Part shown: positions 1 through 11,681 of the stretch, one piece after another
Layout: every line of letters starts with the position of its first letter
Position numbering within the stretch: the first letter of the stretch is position 1
NCBI GenBank assembly: GCA_019633425.1
Contig: WSUB01000146.1
Location: forward strand, 37,134-101,133
Reading direction: 5' to 3'
Length of the DNA: 64,000 bases
DNA from: Tulasnella sp. 424
Lineage: Eukaryota > Basidiomycota > Agaricomycetes > Cantharellales > Tulasnellaceae
Position numbers and translations under genes: made by a program
The notes under the pieces: generated by a model
Database searches by the model: none
What the model saw: only the letters and a program-made list of their open reading frames with translations
What the model was told of the DNA's origin: nothing

Positions 1-2939
1 ACAGGCTTCTCTTCCGTTGCCTTCTCTTCCGTGGCCTTTTCTTCCGTGGCCTTCTCTTCCGTGGCCTTCTCATCAGCGGGAGAGGTTGTCAATGGACTTA
101 TTTCAGCCGGAGCGATGGAGAGAGACGACCGCTTGATGGTCCTCAAAGGAGATACAGGCCTTGGGGACGGGGATGCTGGTCGCTCATTCGACGGCGTACC
201 GGGCCGGGACAACGGTTTCCCGTCCATGGAGGTCCTCTTCAGCGACGCCCTCACCTCCGCTAGGTTTGGCGGAGCAACATCGGCCATCATCTGCGTGAGG
301 CTATTCCTCCTTTCCTTGTCAGCAAACGAGTCCTTCTCCTTCCCAAGGATCAATACGCTCGTCCTTGGACTACGATTGGGCACGACTTTGCGGGTTGCTG
401 CTCGTCTTGGCAAAGGTGGTGGCGCGGATGGGGACGCTGGAGTCGCACCTGGGGTACTGGTCGGCGACGGAAGCTGCGTAGGCTCTCTCTTGGGCGTGGT
501 CGGTGCTGAAGGCGGCAAATTAGTGGATGAAGGTGTCCCCGGGCGCCTGAGGGGGCTTGATGAACGTGGAGGCCTGGCCGGCGTTGCGGGTGCGGTGGGC
601 GTTGTCGCGTTTTCATCCTTCACGGGCTCGTCCGGCTTCTTTTCCGGGAGAGGAGTTGGTTCTTCGTTCAATACCAGAGCTTTATCCCCTGTGGCCGGTT
701 GAGCGGCCGCACCTGTCAACGGATTGGACTTCTCCATGCTCGTCCTAGGGGTTACGAACCCCTCGTCCTCCTCCTTTTCAACAGGACTGGAATTGGCTAA
801 GGGGATTGGCTCTTTCGCTGGAGATGCTGACAGGTTCGGACGAGCTGTATTCCTCGGAGGTGGAGCTGGGGGAGGAGGGAGTCGTCTTGGTGGCGGAGTT
901 GGTGCTGTGGGTGAGTTTAGGGTCGCTGGAGGTGGTGCTGTGGTAGCTGTATCGTTCGCCGCCGGAGGTGGTGTTGCGGTCGGGGTGACGATTGCTGCGG
1001 GGGCGGTTTGGTGCCGAGCCATATTGGAAGTGGCCGGCGTGTTGTTGCTCGCAGCCTGTTGCTGCCCACTACTGACATCCATTCCCAATGCACCCAGTCC
1101 CTTGCCAAAAAGACCGCCCATCGTCATCCCGCTTTTCCTCCGTGGAGGGACAGGAGGGAGCGTGAATCCAGCAATCGTGGTAGAATGAGACACGGTCGAC
1201 GAGCTACCATTCGCCGCCACCGACGCTTGAGCTTGTACCTCCTCCTCCCAGACCTTGTCGATGACGCTCGTACGGACAAATCGCCATAGCTCGCATGTCG
1301 CCCTCAGCCTGGTCAGGCACCAACCAGAGGAGCAAAGCGCGTAGGGCTGACTCTTCTGCGGTGCGGGCAGTGAAAGTCGGAAGACGTAAATGACGATGGA
1401 TGGGGTGGATGGGGATGGAGGCATCGTCGCCGAGCGGGAATTAGGGGCTGACGAAGTTGAAGAAAGAGACGACCGCAGGAAACGTGACGTTGAAGCCCAT
1501 ACGGCAGCGGTATTCTGTAGAGATGGCCGCATGGAAGTTGTGGAAGGATGTGAAGGCGGCGGAGCAGTAGTCTCGGTGAAGTGAAGAACGTGTTTACCGC
1601 ACAGCGCGCAAGCCACTTCGGTAGGCTGCATCCCAGCTAAGGAGTGTGTTGCCAATTCAACCATCAGCTGTCCAGACTGCATTGGCTCGACAGTAAGCTG
1701 TCCCTGTTGGACTGCGCCCGCGATGTTTCGACGCGTCAGCCAGTTTAGCGAAGGAGCGAGGTCGAGACGCAAGGTCGGATCCCTACAATTTAGAAGCTAT
1801 TGAGCGAGAGCTAGCGGCAGTGATTGTCAATACAATTATCACTTACGAATCCTCAGCGATAAGACGCGCCAAAAACGGTAAGGAGATAATGGATGAGAGA
1901 GGAGGAGGGTGTTGCGCCGCTGGACGGAGGGAGCGCAAGTGGGTCAAGAACAAGATGAACTCTTCGTACGGCGCGTGCCCCTTGATGAGTTTCGGTATCG
2001 CCAGTAGCCCGGCTTGCGATCCGGAGCTAATGAGACTGGTGGTCCGTCGACGTTCTCCAGCACCAGATTTCGAAACCAGCCCCCGCAACTCTTCCGCCTC
2101 CTGTTCGGCTTTCTCTCGGGCCTCGGTCAAGGACTGCATCTGAGACTGCATGAGTGCGACCGCTTCTTCGGCACCTTTCATCGCGGTCTCGGCTGATGCG
2201 GCCTTCTTCTCGCTCTGGGCTCGGGCGAACCGAGCCTCGGCGACCATGGTATTCGCTTGATTGAAGAGCGACGCACTGAGGTCGTCCAAATCCTGAGTAA
2301 CCAATCCCCTAGTCAGTCTCTTTCAGACTATAGCATGCAGAGAATCGGGAACCTTTTCTATTTCGTGCTTAGCGTTCTCCGCGAGTCCTCTTTGGGCAGA
2401 CTCTTCGCTAACTTTTTCCATGAGACGCGAAAGCTCCTGAGTAACGTGCGCCTTCTCGACGAGCAAACCGGTATCCAGCGCGGAGAGATGCTCCATACGT
2501 TCCATTTCCAGCTGGGCGACTCGGAGGTTCGCATTGCGTAGAGCAGCCTGGGTGAGGTGATCGGCGTCCTCGAGGTCGGAAACCCTGTCGTAGCTCTGGA
2601 CGAGCTTCGAATTAAGCTGGGTGACCTAATTGCGATGTAAATGTTAGCACAGCAGCCACGAAAGAAAGGCCAACGTCGAGCACGACCAAACCGTACCTGG
2701 CCGAAGAGTTCGTTGTTTTGCGCGCGAAGGCTCTCGATGATTTGCGTGTATGGGTTGTCTTCATCGCCTAGGGCTGAGTAACGGGAGGTTGGGGACGTTG
2801 CCCGCGGAGCAGAAACCATGGATTCTGCTTTTGGTTTCTCCGCGGCTTTGCCATTTGGTTCAGCGGTAGTGGCCGCCTCTGGCACTCCGTTGGGTACGGA
2901 TGGAGCGTTCTGGTCGTCGGTGGGTATTGGCGAGGTCAT
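1..2939 (-). CDS. Sec2-like Rab GTPase exchange factor (3' end outside window)
   Basis: Exons read as 2939-2697, 2625-2353, 2292-1847 and 1782 to beyond base 1; all junctions are GT-AG and keep frame. The N-terminus is low-complexity. Coiled coil follows from about residue 65, then a Sec2p-type segment (motif DLDDLSASLFNQANTMVAEA, about residue 173). The downstream part matches the conserved fungal Sec2 layout: LRLDLAPSLNWLTRRNI, a CALCGK motif, and CLTRLRATCELWRFVRT. In yeast, Sec2 activates the Rab Sec4 on secretory vesicles for polarised exocytosis, and the same role is likely here. The C-terminal tail is Pro/Ala/Thr-rich and ends in KATEE repeats at the window edge. An upstream in-frame ATG at 2987 exists, but 2939 gives a more typical start. 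The stop codon is not in the window. Confidence 0.88.
7..71 (-). repeat. 15-bp coding minisatellite (KATEE x4)
   Basis: Four head-to-tail 15-bp units encode KATEE in the Sec2-like reading frame. They lie in the disordered C-terminal tail and may continue beyond base 1. The units differ at single synonymous sites, as expected from slippage within coding DNA. Confidence 0.85.
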
Positions 2940-3260
2940 CGCGGGAGCAACGGGTGGGTGGTCTGAACCCCAATGCGAGAAGAGCAATTACACGTAAACA
3001 CCCCATCGGGCCGAGAACCAGAAGCGCGTTTCATGACGCCAAGATGCTGTCAAGAAGTCTTCAATATATCAATATATTTTCTATCAAACCCGTAATATTA
3101 ATCCATTATGGAACCGACGAAATAAAAGACGAGCCCTATTTGAACAGCATCCAATGCCTGTGCATACTAAGGGTATCCGGGGCCGCATGTAGAGAGTGAC
3201 GCGCTGACCCCATGCGCGTTGTTGTTAGAGCCATATTTATGGTTGCGGAGTGAGCAGGTT
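2940..3260. other. Intergenic region between the Sec2-like start and the NADAR gene end
   Basis: No coding signal was recognised on either strand. It should hold the Sec2-like promoter and the 3' untranslated region of the neighbouring gene, both on the minus strand. An AT-rich stretch lies around 3055-3115. Confidence 0.5.
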
Positions 3261-4537
3261 TCAACGCCTCTTGTATCTTTCTCTGAGGCTCATTAAGGCG
3301 TAGCCGAGATGGTTTAGGCCTTTGCCGTCAGCGCCGTTGCCCCAGAATGCGTCCTTGTCCCTTGCGTCCTAGAGATGCAATAACAGCATTTAGTTCAGTT
3401 GTCCGAGAATGAAGTAGCGCCATAAAGAAGATTGATCTACCTCCACTAGTTTTGCATCTCCCGTCTTGAGAAGCTCTGACATCAGCTTGGGGTTCTGGGT
3501 AAATTTAAGCTCCAAGACCATATCCATCTTTGAAAGTTATAATCGAAGAAAAGAATCGACCTCGATGAGCATCGGGTTCTGGCTTCGAAGAGCTTTCGTG
3601 CTCACCATTTCAAGATTCACAGACCGCCAGTCGGTCCGAACTTCAGGCTCAAAGCGACGTGCTTCCATGAATGGAATTGTAGGTCGATCACCGGCCGTCC
3701 GGATGTGCTCAGCAAGTTGCGGCCGATGCGGCAGGAACTGAAAATCCGACGTTCGTCAATTCAAAGTCGGCGTGGAGCAGGCGTGCCACTTACCTTGAGT
3801 GCTTGGAACAGGTGTTCACTGGTCGGATATTTCTTCCCTTCATACTCCACAGTGTACGGAGCAAAATTGGTAAAGTTGTAGTAGTCTTTGCCCTTTTCGT
3901 AGAAATATATGGTCTTCTGCGGTTTAGCAGGTTCGCCTCCTTTCGATGGTCTCGACTTTCTTAGATGCTGAGTGAAAATATTGGGATCGGGTGCTTGATT
4001 ACGAGACATGCTCTGAGTACGTCGTCTAGGAGTAGGGGTGGGTTGGGGTGGTGGTTGCTGGTAGGTCCTTGAGCCGCCTGGCGAAGGAAAAGGCACGGGG
4101 GTGGCGCCTGGTGGGATGAATGGCTGTGGAGTCGTGCTGCGGGAAGAGCTGCTGCGGCTCGTCGCTTGTGCTTTAGTGTGCAACTCGGTATTAGTTTTAG
4201 CGAGCACTTCTATGGAACGTTCTGCTTACGCTGAGCCGTCGTCGTATCGACATAATACATGTGAGAGGCTTTAGGAGGCTCGGGCGCTTTCGGCGTACGA
4301 TGTGAACCTTGGTTATCAAACATTCAGACCATATGAAGAACCCAATCAAAGAGCATTTGTACCACTTCTCATCCGTTCTTTTGCTTGTTCAAAGGAATCT
4401 TGGTAGTCCCGTGCATATCTATTGAGATCGGTGTCGGACCCGGCCGCCTTCCGATTTCCGTAGGGTGACTTGCCGCTCCTGCTGCTGCTGCTGCTGCTGC
4501 TCGGTTTGGCAAAGAACGTATTGATAAAGCCGTTCAT
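3261..4537 (-). CDS. NADAR (YbiA/DUF1768) domain protein
   Basis: Six exons: 4537-4363, 4307-4230, 4170-3794, 3737-3606, 3527-3441 and 3368-3261. They give 318 aa with phases that close exactly. The first half is Ser/Pro/Thr-rich and probably disordered. The NADAR domain occupies about residues 165-318: YFYEKGKDYYNFTNFAPY, the YPTSEHLFQALK block, and the C-terminal DKDAFWGNGADGKGLNHLG with the conserved W and G/N residues. Bacterial YbiA acts on riboflavin intermediates, and other NADAR proteins are ADP-ribose glycosidases that remove ADP-ribose from nucleic acid. The substrate here is unknown. The donor of the first intron could be 3 nt different. The start at 4537 is preferred because the upstream in-frame extension looks non-coding. 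Confidence 0.85.
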
Positions 4538-6038
4538 TACGAAGAGATGGAGGGAAGAAGCGAGATTTGCTTTTGGGTGGTGAGATGTGCGGGTGTTGGG
4601 CTCGAAGTGATCAGAATCAAAGTCTCCGCTTCCTCCGGGTCGATCATTTCTGGACAAGTGTGAACAAGAGGGACAACTTTAACCAAAGCTGGGAAAGTTT
4701 CGGAATCAGATACGCTATCAATTTTATCTTCCGTGTCCATGGTTACAGCGAAGCACCGCCGGAATGACTCAAGATCTCGACTTAGAGCTTGGCATCGTGG
4801 GTAGTAGCCAACGCGACCGAAGCGATGATCCCCCTGGGCGCTGCGTATAGTGAGCAAATAATTAATTGTGAGCGCATCACCACCCCATGGCCATCAGGTG
4901 GCTTCACATGGGTTGGCTGATGATAAGTGCGTCCTCCGGCAAGCCCAGTATTATCGAAGAGAGTACTTAAGGCTCAACGTTATGTAAGCGGTCTTAAACG
5001 GAAATGTATTCAACCACCTATCACCATGAATTTAATGCATATCAGAGAAGAATAAGTCGGCTAGAGACCACGAGATAAGTAAGACGGACGTCGGGCTTCT
5101 TACCTGCGAGAATAGTATAGGCAGCAGGGTATACGGGGGTGACCAGAGAATAACCTACCCTTCGAGACCAAAGGACTGTGTGCCTGGTCAACGCCGTCGC
5201 CCCATATATCGAGTTCAGGAAGTGTGCGTTGGCTCGGGAACATGGTATTAGAACTGACTGGCGCGATAAATAACCAAGCTTGAGGACGGGCAGCAATACT
5301 TTAGCCTGATCATGGGTGGTTGGATTCCGTCGGAAATTCGGCAATTTCTCTGGGGACGATTGGCGCGAAAGATTGGCCGGATGATCGAGCATTTCCCCCA
5401 AGCCGAAGGGCAAGCAGCGAGGGCCCGAATTGTTGATCTAGTGACGGGATGGTTAGGCTCATCTGCCCAGGCGAAATAACTTAAACGATGAAAACGTACC
5501 ATCAGTCGACTACTCACGAACTTGGTATCTCAAAGATTTTCTCATGCTGCATGGTGAGCTGGAACACTTGCTTTGGGGGTTGTTGTTATTGCAACAAGAT
5601 AAGACACTGGCTGGCAGAACAAGATGAGCGGATGGGCGAACGAGAATTGAGCCTTCTGACTCACAGATTCGTGGATAGTGAAGGTCCTGTAACTAAAGCG
5701 AGATTTGGCGATAAAAATCAAATATCTGTGCACGAGGCTACATGCAAGAGGGAGAAATCAGACAAGTGCTACGAGGAAGAAGTGGGGCTAACCCACCTCC
5801 TTAGGCCTGACGTTGGACGAAAACACTCGGTCACGCAAATGCCAGTCGTAAGTTGGATAGATGGAGTCTAATTGTGATTGAGGTGTACCAGGCGTAACCA
5901 GAAAGTAGAACGAGACACAAAGCTGGTTTAAAACATACATTGTCAGCCATTACAGTTCCATAACCCAGAAAGCTATAGAACCCACCAATGATGGAACGAG
6001 AATGTCCTTAGAGTACAACGCAGGAATAAATAATACCG
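4538..6038. other. Intergenic, no gene recognised
   Basis: Several open frames of 60-130 codons occur on both strands, but none has recognisable motifs, splice-joined partners or coding-like composition. It should include the promoter of the NADAR gene and the 3' flank of the Yra1-like gene. Confidence 0.4.
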
Positions 6039-7109
6039 TTATGCCGCCATATCGACGTCCTCTGCAGTCTTGTTATATGCATCCAATTCTTTGTCGAGGT
6101 CCTCGGCCGTCTTGGGCTTCTGGCGACGAGGAGCGCTTTGTCTTGAGCCAACGCCGCGCTCGGAGCGAGTGCGACCATTAGCGGGACGTTCGCGTCGAGA
6201 TGACCCAGCGCCATCAGTCTTGGAACTGAGCATCGCAAGTTCATGTCAGTTAGGTCGTCAAGCACACGCCGCCCATGTCACGGGGCTTACGTGGTCGCTT
6301 TGCTGTCGTCTTTTCCACCGTCCTTATCGCCTAAACGGTTGAGGAGACTCTCTTTGGCGATCCGGTTGAGCAACGATCCTCCACGACCTCCTTTGGCCGA
6401 GCTAGTAGTACCGTTGGGTTTGTCTTTAGCGTTGCGAGGTGCGTAGTAGTGGTCTAGCTTGACGTGGATCTCTTCGCCTGCCACGCCGAAAAGCTAATAA
6501 GCGCTCGCCCGTATTGCATCCCCACCGACGGGGTCGGAACGTACCTTTAGCCAAAACACCATCCAGTTCCTTCTGAGCTACAGCAGCATCCTCCTCGTTC
6601 TCATACGTAACGAAAGCGAAGCCCGTCGAGCGTCCACTTCGGTCATACTTATTTTGGGACAAATGGACAAAACGCGATTGCGGACTTTCTTCAGCATTGG
6701 AGAACAGAGTGCCGTTCATCTTGATCAAACACGTACTCGGATTGCCGGGTCCCGAGCAAACGGCCCGTAAGGCTTGAAGATTTTCTATGGAGAAGTAAAC
6801 GCGAAAGCAAAACGCGGCGCAAGGCAGTCAAACACCCCGGTCCAATATACAATTGACCCAGATTACTGACCGCCAACTCCTGTTCAGTGATTTCGTAGTG
6901 AAGCCCGCTGACGACGAGCTTTGAGAGAGGGGCGGAAGAAGTTGAAGCAGCTTCGCGACGGGGTCGCTGCAAACGGGAAAAACACGACGCGAAAAACCAC
7001 CCAGTTCCAAAAAAACAGAGGAGCCAGTTAGCGCCATTTTGTCGATAGAGATGCTAACGGATTCGAATTTCGTAGGACTTACGGTGTAGGGATGAGAGCG
7101 GGTCGCCAT
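6039..7109 (-). CDS. Yra1/ALY-type mRNA export adaptor (RRM protein)
   Basis: Six exons: 7109-7083, 6966-6871, 6784-6737, 6647-6545, 6477-6291 and 6225-6039. They give 215 aa and close in frame. A single RRM spans about residues 20-105, with RNP2-like KLVVSGLHYEITEQEL and RNP1-like STGFAFVTYE. A basic Gly/Arg/Ser linker follows. The C-terminus carries the REF signature KTAEDLDKELDAYNK, which in Yra1/ALY binds the helicase Sub2/UAP56. In the TREX complex such proteins couple transcription and splicing to nuclear mRNA export. The acceptor of the fourth exon (AATAAG/TATGAC) is the least certain. The protein is short, as is usual for the family. Confidence 0.88.
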
Positions 7110-8203
7110 TGGGGTTGTAGTAAGGTATACGCTAGTGAGAGAGGTGACGCGGGACAAAGTGGCGGGAGGTCGTTGCAATGCTGCCTGAGCCTTTCCGGAT
7201 ATACGCCGTTATCTCCGCTTGCATCACTTGCACCTGTTGACGACAAAATCCTGACCCCTCTTGTTCACCAGCAAAACATCGATGTTCCAGCGGACTGTTA
7301 AACTCGCCTTATCTTTTTCGACCTTGTTTACGATTTAAAACCTTCGCTACTTAGCCACAAGGAAGGTCCTCATGACCTTCATCTGAAGGTTGCAACCTCG
7401 ATGCAGGAGATCTCAATAAGGCAGACGACCACGATCGTAATCATTGATGGAATTTAAAGTTTCACAGGGGTAGAATTTCCTTCACGTCTAGTGTCTTTTC
7501 CCCTAATTTTGGTGCCGGGAAGCCCCAACCACAACCCGACCGATTTCCGCTTATTCAAAGGAGCATCCTGGAAAGTCGTAAGTCGTAGTCTTTAAAGGTT
7601 ATGAGCCTAGCCTGACTTTGAGGTTCGGTGAATGAAACTTGAGGTATTTGCCGTGGCAGGACCTTACTAAATCAAAAGTCTAGGCAGGTAAGCAGAAGCG
7701 GGCGACGACGACGGGTGGAGGCCAAAACTTGGTCGTTTACATCGGCAATTGCACGTTCTAGGACAGTAAGCAGGTGAAATGCAAGAGGAATGCCGGACCT
7801 CGAATTCGAACTGGAAAAGATATGAGGGTGGGGAAAGATGGAGCAATGAAACTGTCACAGACAAGTCGATCGCGAACTATTTGGCTCGCGTTTTCAAAGG
7901 CTTGCAGCGGGAACTCGCCTATTCTCGAACGCTGATTGGCCGATGACTCCTGAGCTTTTGAATGAAAAAAGCGAGGCAGGGCACGTGCCTTGCGTTGACC
8001 TCCTGTCGAAGCTCTTCTCAAGTCCGTCTCGAAAACTCGTGCCCTTAGATCCGGTGTGTGGCTCGATTATATACCTCCCTCCCTTCTCAATAACCACCTT
8101 TAGTTTCTTCTTCTTCCACGACACGGTCTACTCGCAATCAGGCCCTTCCAACTCCTCCAACCAGCATTGGTCGAATCCAAGCGTTTCTGGCCGCTCTTGA
8201 CTA
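7110..8203. other. Divergent intergenic region with a dispersed repeat copy
   Basis: It separates the minus-strand Yra1-like gene from the plus-strand kinase gene and should hold both promoters. About 7530-7650 resembles 13965-14090: both share GACCGAT.TC, GCATCCTGGAAA, GTCGTAGTCTTTAA and TTTGCCGTGG in order. This marks a dispersed repeat of unknown type. No convincing coding sequence was found. Confidence 0.45.
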
Positions 8204-10906
8204 ATGCAGAGTTGCAGTACCTCGAAACTCCTCGAACCACCCCATGACGAACGTGTCATGATGCCGACGTCAAGACGTCGCACCCCACCGATTGATGGGG
8301 ACAGCGACAAGAGCGCATCTCATCGCGCTCAAATTGAAGTCGCCGAGGGAACAGCACCGAAGCAAACTTCAGCGGTGAGTCCGATTCCCGATGCACAGTC
8401 CGCTCGAAATAATTGAGGACAATGCCACAGCGACAAAGGCTAGATGGCTTAGCGCATTTCCGCATCCATCGCACTTCAATCGTCTTTAACTCTGAGGGGT
8501 TTCATGGAATTGGTGGCAAGGCGGACGTGGTTCAGGGGGCGTTGCGACGAACAATAGGGGGGTTCAAGATGAGAAAAATGACGCGAAAACGACGCGAAAA
8601 CAATCACGAAAACGATCCGTTTTTGTGTCGTTTTCGCGTCGTTTTTGAGCTCAGGCGTGAAACCCCCCTCCCTCCCTGTTACAAAAAAACGCAGCTGTCT
8701 CCCCTTATGTAAGGCTCTGAAACCCTGTTCTCATAAAGAATCAGGGAATAGATTGGTCATATGCGCGTAAGTCCGAGTTTTGTCCGGTTTTTGCGGCGTT
8801 TTTGTTTTGCAAAAACGCGTTTTGGCGTTTGGCTCCCGAGACGCGTTTTTGCAAAAACGCTGTTTTGCGCCGTTTTCGCCACCGTTTTCGCCACCGTTTT
8901 CGCGTCGTTTTCGCGCCGTTTTCCTCATCTTGAACCCCCCTAATGGGAGCGTTGAACAAGTGGTGGCGGTGAAGAAACTTCGATCTAACGAAGACATGAA
9001 CCAAAGGAAGCTCTCGAACGTAATTATGATCAGCTCTGTGGCTCGCTGTGCAGCACTAACGGAATCCATCTAGGAATTCGTTCATGAGGTGAAGATGACG
9101 GCTAGGCTGTCACACAAGAACATCGTCAGATTGGTCGGTTTTGTCGAAGACCTCGAACACGGAGAGGCCTGGATAGTTTTGTCCTGGGCGCCGAACGGAA
9201 ACGTTCGCGAATTTCTCGCGGGGAGAAATTGGGAAATTCCGGAACGCGTTTCACTTGTAAGGGAAAATCATCCATGCGTAACTGCCGGGAAAAGCTCATA
9301 GCGCCCTTGTTCTAGATCAAGGATACATTCGAGGGCGTCAAGTACCTGCACACACGCCAACCGCCAATTTGCCACGGCGACCCGAAGTCGGTAAGTTGAT
9401 GGATCTGCACTCGACTGGGAACGTCATGTCTCACGTCAACTGCGCTTCAGTTCAATATTCTTGTGAGCTCGTCCTACCGCGCAATCATTACCGACTTTGG
9501 CTCCGCGCGTGCTATCACTGAGCCGGAAGTCATTACCCTAGACAAAAAACATGAACAGCGGGCGCAGCGAAATGCGACGACGGGGCAAACCGGCCCCCAA
9601 ATACACATCGATGCTGTCGGAAATCAGTTGACATTAACAGGACCTGCCTGGTCGCTCCGCTGGGCGCCTCCGGAGGTTTTGGACGGGGAACGGCCAAGTC
9701 TGTCGACCGATATTTGGGCCAGCGGCTGGATCTGCTGGGAGGTAAGCAGCCATGCGACCATTCAATATTATCGTCATCGCTCATTTCCATCAACCAACCT
9801 TCCATCAGGTCATGACCGACAAAATTCCATTTCACGAGGTCAATTTGGCGGGCGCTATAGTACTGATGGTGATTCAAGGAGAGGTTCCTGCGACTCACGA
9901 AGATGCGCAACTGGCGCAGATCATTTCGCTTTGCAGCCTCATGAAGGATTGCTGGGCATTCGACCCGAAAGCTAGACCAAATATTTCTCGGTGCTGTAGT
10001 GAGCTGCAATGGATCGTGAGTCCAGCGTTGATTTCATTGTCAACGTTCTTAATTATAACACGCTTCCGATTTCAGCCATCACTTCCTCCATCCGGTTGGA
10101 AGGCCGCAGGACACAGAGTTCCATCTATCGAGCTTTTGCTCAGAATGGGTCAGATGTATTTCAAGCAGGATGACTATGAGAAGGCTACCTCGCTGTTCCA
10201 GCAAGCACTCTCTCTCGCGCGGTCTGCAGGTGACCAAGCAGCGGCTGCAGAGGGGTTGATGTTCCTAGGAGATGTCTACCAACTTCAACCCAAATACACC
10301 CAATCAAAAGAGCTGTACACCCAAGCGCAAGCAATCTACGCTCGCGTTGGTGATAGCCAGGGTCTAGCGAACACGTTGTTGAGGCTAGGGCAAGTCTATC
10401 GACTTGAATCCGAGTACACCCAAGCACAAGAGTCATTCACCCAGGCACAAAAAATATATGCTGGCATTGGTAATGACCAGGGTCTAGCGAACACGTTGGT
10501 TGGGTTGGGACACGTTTACAATGTGCAATCTAAATACACAGATGCAGAAGAGTCGTACACCCGAGCGCAGGAGATCTACGCCCGTGGCGGTGATAATCTG
10601 GGTCGAGCGAACACGTTGCTTGGGCTGGGAAACGCCTACCGTGTTCAATCCAAAGAAACCCAGGCAGAAGAGTCGTACACCCGAGCGCAGGAAATCTACA
10701 CCCGCGTCGGCAATGATTTGGGTCGAGCGAACGTGCTCCGTGATCTTGGTCACCTGCGCCGGAATCAAGGCCGAAACGCTGAGGCGATGTTACACTTTAC
10801 AGAGGCAAAAGATATACTTGCTCAGATTGGCAAGACTGATACCGAGGAGAGCGCAGCTCTTTGGTTCGCCGTTGTGGCCCCGACGCAAATCTCATTCACA
10901 CCCTGA
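8204..10906 (+). CDS. Kinase-TPR protein (TKL-like kinase plus tetratricopeptide repeats)
   Basis: Exons read as 8204-8374, 8431-8561, 8950-9019, 9074-9256, 9316-9390, 9451-9741, 9809-10015 and 10076-10906 give 652 aa in frame. The kinase domain covers about residues 75-365: glycine loop GIGGKADVVQG, VAVKKLR with the ATP-binding Lys, catalytic HGDPKSFNILV, ITDFGSAR, and an APPE motif. The C-terminal third has about six 40-aa TPR units (for example GLANTLLRLGQVYRLESEYT). Such fusions are expanded in some Agaricomycetes, and their roles are mostly unknown. Two oddities stand out. HGDPK replaces the usual HGDLK. Also, a transposon lies between the glycine loop and the VAVK strand, so the second intron is inferred to be that element (donor GTTCAAG, acceptor GGGAG). 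If it is not spliced, the gene is broken. Confidence 0.75.
8557..8940. mobile_element. 384-bp MITE with G-rich TIRs and TA target duplication
   Basis: The left end GGGGGGTTCAAGATGAG is matched in inverted orientation at the right end, and the element is flanked by TA on both sides (8555-8556 and 8941-8942). Inside each arm are short repeats of GCGAAAACG with variants, making the ends strongly self-complementary. It has no coding capacity, so it would depend on a transposase encoded elsewhere. TA target duplications are typical of the Tc1/mariner superfamily, but that assignment is not proven. It sits within the kinase-TPR gene. Confidence 0.85.
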
Positions 10907-11271
10907 CCTCACGCATCCCCTGCACCCCAGCGGCCCACTTATAATCCCTTCTCAGTGGCCGGTTGCTTTATTTTTCGCGCTCCCCCTACACGCTTTAAAC
11001 GATTTAGGAGACTCGTCCTATGATGTCGCCCCGCACTAGTTAATACGTCTTGTATATATAGCCTCCAAGAACAGTACTTAGTCTATGATAAAATTTTTCA
11101 TTGTCTTTGGTCGAGGATCTTTTGTCATTGAGGGTTTCGGGAGCACTCTCATCAGGAAGTCAACCGACACAATGCATTAATACTTAATTTGTGGAAAGCT
11201 GCCGTATTTTGTAGATCTCATAAGCACATAGCTTTCGAACCATCAGCACTATGATTTTCTCTTCCATCGGA
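10907..11271. other. 3' flank of the kinase gene and start of a duplicated block
   Basis: No gene was seen. About 11110-11245 resembles 14205-14360 (shared GAGGATCTTTTGTCATT, GGTTTC, CATAGCTTTCGAA), which marks the left part of a tandem duplication. Confidence 0.5.
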
Positions 11272-11590
11272 TATGACAGTCTTTTTCATCGGAAATAGTT
11301 TCTTAGTCCCAGTGCGGTAGAACGAAGGCTTGGCGCGAAAAGCCTTAGGCCCACTCCCTTGTCCTACGTTTCAGGGTCCAAGCCTCAGTTTGGACTTCGG
11401 ATTGATTATATATATATATAAATTAATTAAATAAGTTCGCCCCGGTAATTCCACTTCTGCGGTGACGCCGTCATAACGACTCTAACGAAACGGACCGAAT
11501 ACCTTCATACTATCAGAATGGATTGGGCAACGAATAAAAGAGAGTTCGCGTTGGAGACTCGGACTCTGCGAAACAGAGAGCGGCGGGATG
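11272..11590. mobile_element. Truncated TIR element (TATGACAG family, copy A)
   Basis: It starts TATGACAGTCTTTTTCATCGG and runs colinearly with the left part of copy C at 62497 (TTAGTCCCAGTGCGG, TGTCCTACGTTTCAGGGTCC, GGTGACGCCGTCATAACGACTCT). Copy A stops near 11590, where sequence of the F-box duplication resumes, so the right TIR is missing. It contains a (TA)n run near 11409-11422. Confidence 0.7.
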
Positions 11591-11681
11591 GAGTTTAACC
11601 AATACCAGTCTACAGGCCGGAAAGACAGAAGAACCCGAAAAATGATTTCTTCTAAAGAGAACAGTAAAATGTAATGTACAA

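Noticed and set aside
31..702. Plus-strand open frame of 223 codons
   Set aside because: It is antisense to the Sec2-like coding tail; the minus strand has the conserved domain and consistent introns.
8761..9073. Open frames inside and across the MITE on both strands
   Set aside because: They consist of translated GCGAAAACG-type repeats; only the part after 8950 belongs to the kinase.
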